A stretch of DNA of 64,000 nucleotides from CAIQJJ01 sp049325275 (GTDB taxonomy: Bacteria > Chloroflexota > Anaerolineae > Anaerolineales > UBA4823), in NCBI GenBank assembly GCA_049325275.1, contig JBMOLU010000001.1, positions 310,001-374,000 of the forward strand, in the 5' to 3' direction. Positions 50,281 to 61,100 of this stretch are shown here, piece by piece. Both the position numbers and the translations under genes were made by a program. Position 1 is the first letter of the stretch; each line of letters begins with the position of its first letter. The notes under the pieces are model-generated. The model had not been told where the DNA came from. It ran no database searches and worked only from the letters and a program-made list of their open reading frames with translations.

Positions 50281-50309
50281 CACCTCCCGAATGTAATGTT
50301 CGGGAGGTG
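50281..50309. repeat. Subterminal hairpin in the left IS end
   Basis: CACCTCCCGAA and its reverse complement around a 7-nt loop. It reuses the left inverted repeat as one arm and may shield the transposase gene from outside transcription. Confidence 0.65.
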
Positions 50310-50385
50310 TTGACTTAGGGGGTTCAAAGAGAGAAGACCTTCTGGTATGTTAATTCTGTCAAGAAAAACAAAACAGGAGGTCTTC

Positions 50386-51678
50386 ATGTCAGAGCATACA
50401 TGTAAATTCCAAACAGATCAAGAGAAACGCCAACAGTCGGAAGTGGTGGCCGATTTGTGCTACCGGTTTGTCAGGCCTTTACTGGAAAACCTGTATCGTA
50501 AGCTGGACCGGCGCCTAGTACAAACCTTGTTGGATCTTTTGATGGTGATCGTGATCCATCGGCACCGGAATCACGGGTTATTGTTGAGCGAGTTGGGGGG
50601 GGGGCATTTATTGGGTGGTGAGCATGCCCCGGCCGGAACGAAGCGGATCAGCAATCTGCTGCGCCACCCAGGCTGGGAAGCGCAGGCCATCACGGATTAT
50701 CTCTGGCAACAAGCCGATCAAGCGCTTGAACGGTTGCTGAGCCCCCAGGATGATGTGTATGTGATTTGGGACGAGAGTGTGATCGAGAAACCCGAAAGCC
50801 TGCGGCCGGAACGCTTGTGTGCGGTGCGTTCGAGTAAGGTGCGCCGCTTGAAGCGGATCAAACCGGGCTACTACAATCCGCCGGGGGGGGCGCCTGCCCT
50901 GGCTCACCTGCGGTATTGGACCACGCGGGGCGAAGCACAAACCACTAAACGCCAAGAAGAACAGCAGGTGCTGCAACAGGTGGCCAAACGCTGGGGGCGA
51001 ATGGTGATCCACATCTTTGATCGGGGCTTTGCGGGTGCACCCTGGCTAGGGCTGGTTCTGCTCAACCAAGTCCGGTTCATTGTCCGCTGGCAAAAAGGGT
51101 ACAACCTGATCGCAGCCGATGGCCGCTTACTCAAAGCCTGGCAATGCACGTGCGGCAAGCGCTCGCTGGATCATCGCATGATCCATGACGCCATTCGACG
51201 ATGTGAACGAAAGACGGGCATCGTCTTTGTACCAGTTCGCGTACCCGATTTCCCGGACGTGCCCCTGACCCTGGTCGTCTCTCGGCCGGGCAAGGGGCGC
51301 AAACCCTGGTATCTGATTACCAACGAACCCATTCACACGGTCGAAGATGCCTGGCGCATTGTCTTCGCTTACAACCGCCGTTGGCAGGTCGAAGTCTCTA
51401 TCCGCTACAGCAAATCCGAATTGGCCTTCGAAAGCCCGCGTCTGCTCAAATGGAACCGCCGGGAGAAGCTCCTGGCCATTGCCGCCTTGGTTCAAGCCTT
51501 CCTGTTTTCTCTCTTTGACCCAGTTTTTGATGGCTTGCGCACTCGCATCCTCAGGCTTTGGTGTCACCGAACCGGAAAGCGGAACCGCAACAAGGCGATC
51601 CCGCTTTCCCGTTTACGCTTGGCCCTCTGCTCGCTGTGGCTCGCCTTCAGGCCTTTTGTGCTCCCTGGATTAAATTAG
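50386..51678 (+). CDS. IS4-family DDE transposase
   Basis: 430 residues from the ATG at 50386, which has AGGAGG five bases upstream. Catalytic acids: first Asp in VYVIWDESVIEKP, second Asp in VIHIFDRGFAG, Glu in AYNRRWQVEVSIRYSKSEL, which also fits the IS4 Tyr-x2-Arg-x3-Glu-x6-Lys signature. The frame looks intact, so the element may be active. Cut-and-paste transposition is expected. Confidence 0.9.
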   Translation: MSEHTCKFQTDQEKRQQSEVVADLCYRFVRPLLENLYRKLDRRLVQTLLDLLMVIVIHRHRNHGLLLSELGGGHLLGGEHAPAGTKRISNLLRHPGWEAQAITDYLWQQADQALERLLSPQDDVYVIWDESVIEKPESLRPERLCAVRSSKVRRLKRIKPGYYNPPGGAPALAHLRYWTTRGEAQTTKRQEEQQVLQQVAKRWGRMVIHIFDRGFAGAPWLGLVLLNQVRFIVRWQKGYNLIAADGRLLKAWQCTCGKRSLDHRMIHDAIRRCERKTGIVFVPVRVPDFPDVPLTLVVSRPGKGRKPWYLITNEPIHTVEDAWRIVFAYNRRWQVEVSIRYSKSELAFESPRLLKWNRREKLLAIAALVQAFLFSLFDPVFDGLRTRILRLWCHRTGKRNRNKAIPLSRLRLALCSLWLAFRPFVLPGLN

Positions 51679-51696
51679 GGAGGTGTCATGTTTCTT

Positions 51697-51860
51697 GTGC
51701 GCCCAGCATGGGCGCTGACTAGCGGGTGAAAGACCCGTGCGGAGGTTGGTCGCACCAACTGCTAGCCAAAGGCAAGGGTGCCGCCGTGAGGCCGGTGCTA
51801 TCGTCTGGAGCAGGGTATATCGGTCAGGGGAAGCGCATCTAACAGGCCGTGGTCACCAAG
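51697..51860 (+). other. Probable 5' fragment of a group II intron (domain I)
   Basis: It begins with GTGCGCCCAGCATGGGC, a typical group II intron 5' end (GUGYG), followed by AGCGGGTGAAAGACCCG and, further on, CGTGAGGC, both usual in domain I. There is no reverse-transcriptase ORF and no domain V, so it is a remnant. It directly adjoins the right IS end (3 bp). Recognition is from memory of intron sequences. Confidence 0.5.
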
Positions 51861-51863
51861 AGT

Positions 51864-54602
51864 TTAGGGCGCGATGTTTTTGCAAAATGACGCCCCCCTT
51901 GTTTCCTGAGCATAGGCGACCGCCTGTTCGATGTCCATGGTCTGCCCGGCCGCCCATTCGCCTTCCAGCGTAGGCAGTTGCACAGCCTGGTACACTTCCT
52001 CCACCATCCGCCGGATTGCCAGTGAGTGGCTTTCCTCCCAAAAAGCGGTGAGCGCCCCCTGCTCTCCGCCAACACTCCTTCCACCAGCGACGAGAGAACT
52101 TTCCACCGCCCCTAACAACCGGGCAGCCCGCTCCACCTCCCCATGCCGGTAAGCGTGCGTCGCTTGCAAGGCAAGAGTTTTGCAAATCATCTCCCGGTCG
52201 CCTAACTGCAACCACAACGGCAGCGCACGCTCATTCGCCTGCTCCGCCGTCTGCCATTCTTCGCTCAACCAAGCGATGCGCTCAACCACACTCAAGCTGT
52301 ATGCCACATCCCACGTATTCCCACGCCGCTCGGCATTTGCCAGGCAGGCAGCGCCGATTGCCAGCGCCTCCGCATAGTTGCCGCGGCGCACATGCACCTC
52401 CGCCAGCCCGGCGCGCGGCCCAAAACTACCGCCCTCGTCTCCCTGTTGCAGGTAGAGTTCTTCGGCGGTGCGGAAAAGACTTTCCGCTTCCTCCAGTTTT
52501 TCCAGACCCAGGGTCGCTCCCGCCAGGCAGTTCAAGGTAAATGCCAGCCGGGCCGTGTCGCCCAACTTGCGGAAAATGGCCGCAGCCTGGGTTTGCAGTT
52601 CGCAGGCGGCGACGAAGTCTTTCTGCCCCCATTCGACAGCAATGCCCATCTCGTTTAGCGCTGTGGCAATGCCTGGCTGGTCGTCGATGCGGCGATAACT
52701 CTCCAGAGCCTGGGTGGCATATTGATAGCCTTGGGCGTGATCCGATTGCTCCCATGCCAGCCGAGCTGCCTGGATGCAGGCATTGCCATGCATTGGTTCG
52801 GGCAACGACGAGCCGCCGGCAGCGAGCAAATTCTTGAGCCAGATGCGGCCCTCGCCGACATAACGCCCGGAGCGGTAGATCGGGCGGCGCAGGGCGGCGC
52901 AAATGCGCAAGCCTGTCGCCGGGTCGCTTTGCTGCGCCCACTCGATCGCCGCACACAGATTTTCCATTTCCGGCTGGATGATGGCGACGTAGGCGGCCCG
53001 ACGTTGTTCCAGGCTGGCCAAAGGGGCCGGCTTGCTTTCTTGGTTCCGGACGTTCTCCGCCCAGTCAACGTAATAGGCCAGGTGCAGGCGGCGGGTGGTT
53101 TTGGCCTCCGGGGACGCGAAGAGCTTCTCGCGCCCATATTGGCGGATGGTTTCTAGCATGGTGTAGCGCGCCTCGGGGCCGGTGTGCTGATCCACGATCA
53201 GGAGAGATTTGTTGGCGAGACTTGCCAGCAAATCGAGCACTTGCCAGGTTTCGACCTGAAGTGCAGCGGGTGGAAAATTGCCGCCAACGACTGCTTCAGC
53301 GGCAGCCAGCGACCAGTCGCCGTTGAAGACAGATAACCGGCGCAGGGCAGCCTGTTCGTCATCGGAGAGCAGATTCCAACTCCAATCAATCAGCGCTCGC
53401 AGGGTTTGCTGGCGCGGCAGGGCGGTGCGACTGCCGCCGGTCAGGAGGCGAAAGCGATCGTACAGGCGGGCGGCAATTTGCTCGACGCTGAGTGCACCTA
53501 CACGGGCGGCGGCCAGCTCGAGTGCCAGGGGGATGCCGTCGAGACGTTGGCAGATTTGTGCTACGGCCGGGACATTGGCGGGTGTAAGCTGAAAATCAGG
53601 CCAGGCAATCTGTGCCCGTTCGGCAAATAGCTGCACGGCATCGTAGTGGTGAATGTTTTCAAGATCGGGAAGATGTTGTGGATCGGGCGCGGCCAGAGGG
53701 GGAACGCGAAAGTGGGCTTCGCCGGGGACGCCCAACAATTCCCGGCTGGAGGCCAGGACAGTCAAGTGTGGGCAGGTCCCCAAAAGCCCATCCACCAGGT
53801 GAGCGACTGGCTCTGTCATGTGTTCGCAGTTGTCCAGGAGCAACAGGATGTGGCGGGGACACAGGTATTCCTGGATGGTATCGAGCAAAGGGCGTTGGTG
53901 GGTCTCTTGCAGGCTGAAGACTGCCGTCAGGGCATGCGGGAGCAAAGTAGGATCGGAGAGCGCAGCCAGGGCGACCATCCAGACGCCATCAGGGAAGGCG
54001 TCGATGAGCTCGGCGGCAGCCTGGATGGACAGGCGGGTTTTGCCGACCCCACCGGGGCCGGTGAGGGTCACCAGCCGTTGGGTGGTTAGCAAGTGTTTGA
54101 TCTTGGCCAGTTCTTTCTCTCGCCCGATGAAGCTGGTCGCTTGAAGGGGTATGTTGTGGCGGGAAGCGTGCAACCCGCGCAATGAAGGGGGTTCTTCGGG
54201 GGCGGCTTGCATTTCCCGTTGGTGAAGGAAGTCTACTAATAGCCCTAAGGCCCGATTCTGCTCGCTGAAATAAACCGACCTGGAAACGCACATCTCGGTG
54301 GCCACAGATTCCGGCGTGCGGCCGCGGAGATATTGCTCTTTTAAAATCGTGTAAGGGCGCCATTTCCTTTCTCTTGGATCAAATGCAATATCTGCCGGTT
54401 TCAGCGATTCGATCGCCTCACCAAAAACTTCTCGCAGGGCCAGGCCACTGCCCAACGATGTGCCAGGGTATCTGGCAGCCCGTAACCGGCTTCTGATGAT
54501 GCCCAGATCGGCTAAGGGGCTCGATCCTAACGATTTCACTGCATTCCAATCCTTGAGAGCCTGGCGCACCGATTTGATGGTCAGGATTTTGTATGAATTC
54601 AT
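51864..54602 (-). CDS. STAND/NB-ARC-type ATPase with TPR repeats
   Basis: 912 residues. N-terminal ~130 residues include a possible helix-turn-helix (TPESVATEMCVSRSVYFSEQNRAL). The NTPase has Walker A GPGGVGKT (182-189), Walker B HILLLLDNCEH and the winged-helix region DGIPLALELAAARVGAL, as in AfsR/LuxR-like STAND proteins. After ~530 come TPR-like helices (AFTLNCLAGATLGLEKLEEAESLFRTAEELY and others). No LuxR domain at the C-terminus. Such proteins switch on ligand binding; role unknown (regulation or defence). The stop lies next to the intron fragment. Confidence 0.82.
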   Translation of the reverse strand: MNSYKILTIKSVRQALKDWNAVKSLGSSPLADLGIIRSRLRAARYPGTSLGSGLALREVFGEAIESLKPADIAFDPRERKWRPYTILKEQYLRGRTPESVATEMCVSRSVYFSEQNRALGLLVDFLHQREMQAAPEEPPSLRGLHASRHNIPLQATSFIGREKELAKIKHLLTTQRLVTLTGPGGVGKTRLSIQAAAELIDAFPDGVWMVALAALSDPTLLPHALTAVFSLQETHQRPLLDTIQEYLCPRHILLLLDNCEHMTEPVAHLVDGLLGTCPHLTVLASSRELLGVPGEAHFRVPPLAAPDPQHLPDLENIHHYDAVQLFAERAQIAWPDFQLTPANVPAVAQICQRLDGIPLALELAAARVGALSVEQIAARLYDRFRLLTGGSRTALPRQQTLRALIDWSWNLLSDDEQAALRRLSVFNGDWSLAAAEAVVGGNFPPAALQVETWQVLDLLASLANKSLLIVDQHTGPEARYTMLETIRQYGREKLFASPEAKTTRRLHLAYYVDWAENVRNQESKPAPLASLEQRRAAYVAIIQPEMENLCAAIEWAQQSDPATGLRICAALRRPIYRSGRYVGEGRIWLKNLLAAGGSSLPEPMHGNACIQAARLAWEQSDHAQGYQYATQALESYRRIDDQPGIATALNEMGIAVEWGQKDFVAACELQTQAAAIFRKLGDTARLAFTLNCLAGATLGLEKLEEAESLFRTAEELYLQQGDEGGSFGPRAGLAEVHVRRGNYAEALAIGAACLANAERRGNTWDVAYSLSVVERIAWLSEEWQTAEQANERALPLWLQLGDREMICKTLALQATHAYRHGEVERAARLLGAVESSLVAGGRSVGGEQGALTAFWEESHSLAIRRMVEEVYQAVQLPTLEGEWAAGQTMDIEQAVAYAQETRGASFCKNIAP

Positions 54603-55108
54603 ATCGTACTGCCCTTTATCGTTCGCTGGTTTGATGCGGCGGTGATTGAGGGTGCAGATTCGGACTTTTTCCGTACTTTTTCGAGACTATCACAGGAAGA
54701 GAATGACTATCATGCATAGGGATGCCCACTAAATCTATTTACGGATGCCGTGCTGCTTGTCTTGGCGAAGGTGTGGTCTTTTTTGAACGCCCGTTTTAAG
54801 GGTGATCGAGCTTTATCCGCTGTGGATTGTATCGCAAATCATCGCATAGACGTTGCCCGATCCGATCCGCTTCACCTTTCGAGATTTTTTACTGAGCGCT
54901 TGAAAAGGGCCAAGTAAAGAAATCGTAAGTAGGGCATTCGATATACCCTTGTGACTTTTTTGTGACGGAAGCTTACGATAATGATAAGGACTCGATGCTT
55001 CTTCGCAGAATGCCTCTGTCCAACGCAGGCTTTTGGCCACCTTTTTAGATTAACCACCGTGTGGTCATCATTATTTACAGAATCAAAATGCAAGCAACAG
55101 GAGAATCC
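54603..55108. other. Non-coding gap between divergent STAND and RHS genes
   Basis: About 500 bp, visibly AT-richer than its surroundings. It contains the 8-bp inverted pair ATCGTAAG (54922-54929)/CTTACGAT (54972-54979). AGGAGA at 55099-55104 is the ribosome-binding site of the RHS gene. No clear consensus promoter and no gene could be supported. Confidence 0.5.
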
Positions 55109-58100
55109 ATGAAACCAAGAACCGTTTGTTTGTTCGAGCGTCTTGCGCGCCTGGTTGTTCTTGCCAGCCTGTTATTAAGCCAAACAGGCTGGTCGATGGG
55201 CACACAAGCGGCTGCGCTGCCCGCATCGCAAGACAACGCTGCTTTGCCAGGGTTAACCTTGCCGGCAGGCACAGAACCCCCGGCGGACGAGACAATTCCT
55301 GTCACGGATTTGGAACCGCCTCTGGAAGCTTTTGCGACAACCGATCCCAAGGAACTGCTTCCTGACGGATTACAACTCATAACCCCGGGCTTCGATGCAA
55401 AAAGCCAGGAGCAAAGCGGTCTCGTGACAGAATCGGGTGCGGCGCTCTCCTTTCTCGATGGTCAGGTAATCGTCATCGCCGAAGCCGGAACCTTCGCAGA
55501 AGATGTGCAGGTCTCGCTGAAGCCCATTTCGACCACGATCCAGGTCGATACGGCGATCACCTCTACCGTAACATCGAAAACGACCTGGAAATTCGAGTTA
55601 ACGGTGACCAACGCCAAGGAAAACAGGCCTTTAACGCATCTGGATCATTCCTTGCAAATCGTGATGGATTTACGCAACGCTGAGGGCGCCATTCCCAATG
55701 GAATCTGGTCGATCACTTACCCTGACGCCGAGGACCCCAGCCTATGGCACGGCCTGCCGATTGCCGTACACGACCCCGCCGGGCTGTTCAGCGCGCGCAC
55801 GCGGCAAGTTGGCGTGCTGGCAGTTACCACGGAGCCGACTCAATGGCGCTACCGCTGGAACCCGCCGGTCGTCTCGACCTTCAGCGGGGCGGCCACCTTC
55901 AGCTACCCCATCGAAGTGCCGCCGGGGCGCAACGGGCTGACCCCCAACGTCGATATTTCCTATTCCAGCCGAGGGGTGGATGGGCATGCTCTCTCGAATT
56001 TCGACCAGGGGCCTCTTGGCTTGGGTTGGTCGTTCAGCCAGATCGAGATTTCGCGTGGGGATTTTTATGTAACATCTAATGGAGCCAAATACTTTCAGCA
56101 TCCTGACCGGTACTCGCTGGTGCTCAATGGGGAAAGCCACGAGTTGAAAGCGGCCCCCGGTTCCGATCCTAAACTGGATACAGTGGTCCGTTATTACGCC
56201 CGCAATGCCCCCCAGTTGTTCGTCCAGCGCATTTATGATCCCGCCATGCCCAACGAAGGCACAAACGGTGACAAAATCTACTGGATCGCGAAGACGCCGG
56301 ATGGCACGACGTATCGGCTGGGTTACACATGGGAAGCGGAGACTGCCCAATGGGTTACCGGGCCATCACATCTCCATGCCCTTTTGACCACCCAGGATCA
56401 CGGCGGCGGGCGAACCGGATATTCAGGGATACGCTGGCGCGTCGACACGACCACGGATGTATTTGGCAACCAGATACAATATGACTATGCTCGAAGCGAC
56501 GAATCGCCATCCTGCGAAAAATATCCGGGGTCGGTAATAACCACGACCATATGCACCGGTCGTTCGCGGTTGACAGAAATTCGCTACAACTATCTTGACC
56601 GCGCCCCCAACCCCAACACCCGTTTGGCGGGTAATTACGCCGACCGAGTTGAGTTGCTCAGCAGCGATAGCCGAAGGGTCGACACCATCAACCTGTATCA
56701 TATCAATCTGGCGACCCCCTATCGAGCCTATGAAATTGGGCTGGCACAAATGGGACATAATGGTTGTCTCGGCAGTTCGACGAATACCATCACCTATATC
56801 CGCCAACGCACTGGCGCTAGTTATCTGCCGGCGACAACGATGACTTATGCATTGCTGGAGCACCATCCCAGCTGTTATAAATACGCCTACGTCGAAGGCG
56901 TTGACAATGGTTATGGTGGTCGAACACGTTTCAGCTACCAGCATGACATGCGTAAGAAACGCGATGTGTATGGCTATAGTTACGTGGTGACCCGGGCCGA
57001 ATCGTGGGACGGCATCAACCCGCAGCCATCCGTAACCGATTACCAATACGAACTGGTTTGCTACGATCAGCTTGATGGCCTAGATAGTCTTGGGGGAAAT
57101 TTTCCGGGCGGCTCGTTCAACTGCCCGCAGCGAGAGTGGATAGATGACTATTCTCACGGCTCGATCGTCGGTTTCAATAAAGTAACCGCCGTCAACTACA
57201 GCTACACCGGCCAGGTGGTCAGCAAGAATTTCACCCAGTTCCATCAGGACCGTGACCGCAGCGGGCGGCCCGAGATCGTGCAGGCGCTGGACGCCGGCGG
57301 GAACGTGCTGAACCAGACCCAAACCACCTATACCGTCGAAGATTACCAGGGCACGAAGTTTACCTACACCAGCGCGGTCGTCGGAACTGTCTATGCCAAC
57401 GGTGGGCTAGACCCGCAGGGCCAGCAGCACCGCGTCGAGTATATCTACGATAAGCAAAACGGCGTCCAGTACGGCAACCTGACCCGCACCGTCGAATATA
57501 ACGACGCCGGGCAGATCTACCGCTGCACCTTGCAGGGCTTTTACCCCAACATCGGCGGCTGGATCGTCAACAAGCCCGGTTACCAGAACGTGTACGAGGG
57601 GGTCTGCGACCCGAATACAGGCGTACGCATCAGCTCGACCTGGTACAGCTACGACGGCCATCCCGCTTTCGACACCCCGGTGGGGGCGCATGGAAATCTC
57701 ACCGCTGTCCGTCTGTACACCGGCCACCCCGATCAATTCATTGACACCGTTTACTCCTACGACGACTACGGCAACCGCCAGAGCGAGACGACCTTCGACG
57801 GCTATGGTCAGCGGACAGCCTACGCCAGCCTGAACCCCAAGACGATCACTACCACCTACGATCCCACTTACCACCTGTACCCCGTAACGGTGACTACGCA
57901 TAGCGAGCCATACGTCACCAGCTACCAGTATTACGGCGTCAACGATGGGGCTCACACAATCGGCCAGCCGGTGGGGTTACTGAAGAGCGTCACCGACGCC
58001 AACAACGCCGAAACGCGTTATCTCTACGATATTTTTGGGCGCCTTAGCAAGGTCATTCGCCCGGGGGATAGCGATAACTCGCCTGCGCTTCGCTACGATT

Positions 58101-61100
58101 ATCGCGACGTGCCGACCTATCCCAACCCCTGGTTGAACGTCCCGAACAGCGGTTTCGAGGCGGACACGGATTGGTGGGGGTGGGAGCAATCCGGGAACAA
58201 CGTCCAGACTTACCAGTACGATACCAGCCAGGCCCGTAGCGGCAGCCGCAGCCTCAAAATTACAACGACAGGCGCTGCCAATATGCTCAACCATTGGATA
58301 AGCAGCGCAAATGTAAATGGCTGGCAGACCGGGCAAAGCTATTGGATCAGCGCTTATGTCAAAACGACAAGTTCCGGGCAGTTATGTTTAAGCGCTTCGT
58401 ACAATGTTACCGGTGGAGAGAGTGAGCGTTTTTGCCTTACAGCAAGTAACAACTGGCAACTCGTACGTGGCAAGGTAACGCTTACCGATGCAACCCAATT
58501 TACCATCATCCTGAGAACCCCCCAGGCCGGGACGGTCTACGTGGACGACGTGGACGTGCAGGTGGTAACTTCCCCGCTGGAGATCGGCGTGTACACCAAA
58601 GACGCCGCCGGCAGCACACTTTGGAGCCGTGAAGTCTACGACGGCTTCGGGCGCGTGATCCAGGGACAATCCGAGAAGAACGACGCCCAGGCCATCGTGG
58701 TCAACTCCCAGTACGACGCCCAGGGCCAGCTCATCCAGCAGACCGTACCGGTCGAGATGACCAGCGCCGCCGAGGGGCGCAGCTACCTGCCGCCCGACTG
58801 GAACGCCCTGCGGACGCGCACCCAATACGACGCCCTGGGGCGCCCGGTGCGCGTGGTGGCCCCGGATGGCACGGCCGGTATGACCATGTACAACGCCCGC
58901 CGCACCAGCCAGGTGGACGCCAACGGGAATTACCGCTTCAGCGTCACCGATGAATTTGGGCGCCTGAAACGGGTGGACGAGACGCTGGTCAGGACGAAAG
59001 ACGATTTCGACAGCTTGGACACCGGCCGGTGGACGTTGAGCTGCCCGGGCGCGACGCCCGGCTGCCAGAGCTTGGACAACGGAACCCTCAAGAGTACAGG
59101 CACCAACGTTCCCAATAATTACGACGCCAATTTCCGCCGCTCCACCGACCATATTTTCACCAGCGGGTTCCAGGAACAGGGCGTCAAACTCGAATTCAAG
59201 GTGGATGGCCCGAATACCCTGGCGCACTTTGCTCTGGAAGCCACCGGTAGCCCGTATCGGCGTTTCGGCGTGGTGGCAAACGGCAACAAAATTTACGTGC
59301 AGTACAACGCGGATGGCAGCAATTGGCAAACCCCGGCCGATCTGATCAACCCGGTGGAGCCCGGCGTCTGGTATGTGTTGACCCTGAAAACATCCCCCTC
59401 GGGCTGGTCGTATATCGAGGTCTGGCGCAAGGCCGACCCGAGCAAACGCGGCGCCTATCTGTTCCAGATGCCGCAAGGCCTAGATTATCACTTCCGCAGT
59501 TGGATCAATAACGGCAACCTGTGGATGGATAACTACCAGGAACTCGCCTATCAGAACACAGCTTATACGTATGACGTGCGCAATAATCTGCGCACCGTGA
59601 CCGACCCGCTGGGCAACGTCACCGAGATGTTCTACAACACCCTGGGGCAGAAGAGGGCCATGCATGACCCCGATATGGGCAACTGGCAATACCAATACGA
59701 CTTGGCCGGTAACCTGATCGCCCAGATAGACGCCAGGCAGAGAGCGATCAATTTCTACTACGACGCCTTCAACCGGCTGGTGGGCAAAACCTATGCCTCG
59801 GGGGTGGACCCCAATACCTACCAACGCCCCGGTATCCCTGTGTACACCGCCGAAACTCCGCGTTACTATTACGACGAACCCGGCCACGGAGCCAGTCTTG
59901 GGAAACGCACGCGCATGGAAGACGCTACCGGCAGCACATCCTGGCATTACGATGATGTGCGCGGCCGCATGACCCAGGAAGTGAAGACCATCACCGGCGT
60001 TGGCTCCTTCACCACCGGTTACACCTACGATTTCATGGATCGGGTGACGAGCATCACCTACCCCACCGGGGAAACCGTAGCGCAGGCCTACAACGCCGCT
60101 TCCCAGTTGGCGCAACTGCACAGCGTCCAATCCGGCCTGAGTTACGTTAGCGGGCTGCAATACAACGCCCTGGGGCAGATGCGCCAGATGACCTACGGAA
60201 ACGGGGCCGTCACCCAATACGCTTACTACGGGGATGGCTCTCCCGCGGGAAAGCCTGCCTCCTTCCGGTTGTGGAACATCAAAACGTCTGTCAACGGGAG
60301 CGATCTCTTCAACCTGTTGTACGAGTACGACGCCGTGGGGAACGTTGAAGTCATCAGCGACGAGGTAACGAACGAATACAAGTCCTACCACTACGATTCG
60401 CTCAACCGGTTGACGGCTGGCACTTCGACGGCGCAACGCTACGACGCTACCGGCAATATCACCAGCAAAAACTTGCAGGCTTATGGATACAACGACCCCG
60501 CTCACCGCCACGCCGTTACCCACGTGGGGGTCAACCCGCTGCTGCTCACTATCCGCGCCAAAGGCAGCCTGGCGATCGGCGCCTGGCCGCGCATGCAGGT
60601 GTGGCTTAACCGCAACCTGTTGGCAGAGTTCGATGTGACCAGCGAGGTGTACTCCAATTACACGACGCCGGTAATTTTGGGGACCAAAGATGAGCTCGTG
60701 ATCGCCTTCGTCAACGATGGCGGCGCGCCGGGCGAGGATCGCAACATGTGGGTGGACCGCGTGACCATTGGCGATGACATCATCGAGGCAGAAGATGCGA
60801 CCAGGGTGACCTACGATCATGGCAATCCCTTCGATGGGGTAGACGCCTTTCCCGGCAGCGAAACGCTCGCCTGGGCAGGCGGCTTGCGCTTCACCTACGG
60901 CGAGGCCGCGCCCCAATTCGAATATGACGCCAACGGCAACATGATGAAGCGCACCGAGAACGGCCTGACCTACACCCAAGCCTGGGACGCGGAAAACCGG
61001 CTGGTATCCGTGGATGCCGGCGACCAGATCACCGAGTTCACTTACGATGGTGACGGTGCCCGCGTGCTGGAAGAAAAGCCGGATGGCAGCCTGACCGTTT

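Larger units (their letters stand above)
50273..51693 (+). mobile_element. IS4-type insertion sequence with 16-bp terminal inverted repeats
   Basis: The left end 50273-50288 (AAACATGACACCTCCC) is the exact reverse complement of 51678-51693. The right repeat begins at the last base of the transposase stop codon. About 1.42 kb with a single transposase gene. A second hairpin (50281-50309) lies inside the left end. No direct target duplication is seen outside the ends. Confidence 0.85.

Noticed and set aside
58388..60979. Long minus-strand open frames (362 and 499 residues) opposite the RHS gene
   Set aside because: They lie antisense to an in-frame RHS sequence with recognisable motifs. They have no known domain or ribosome-binding site, and such frames are common opposite GC-rich genes.
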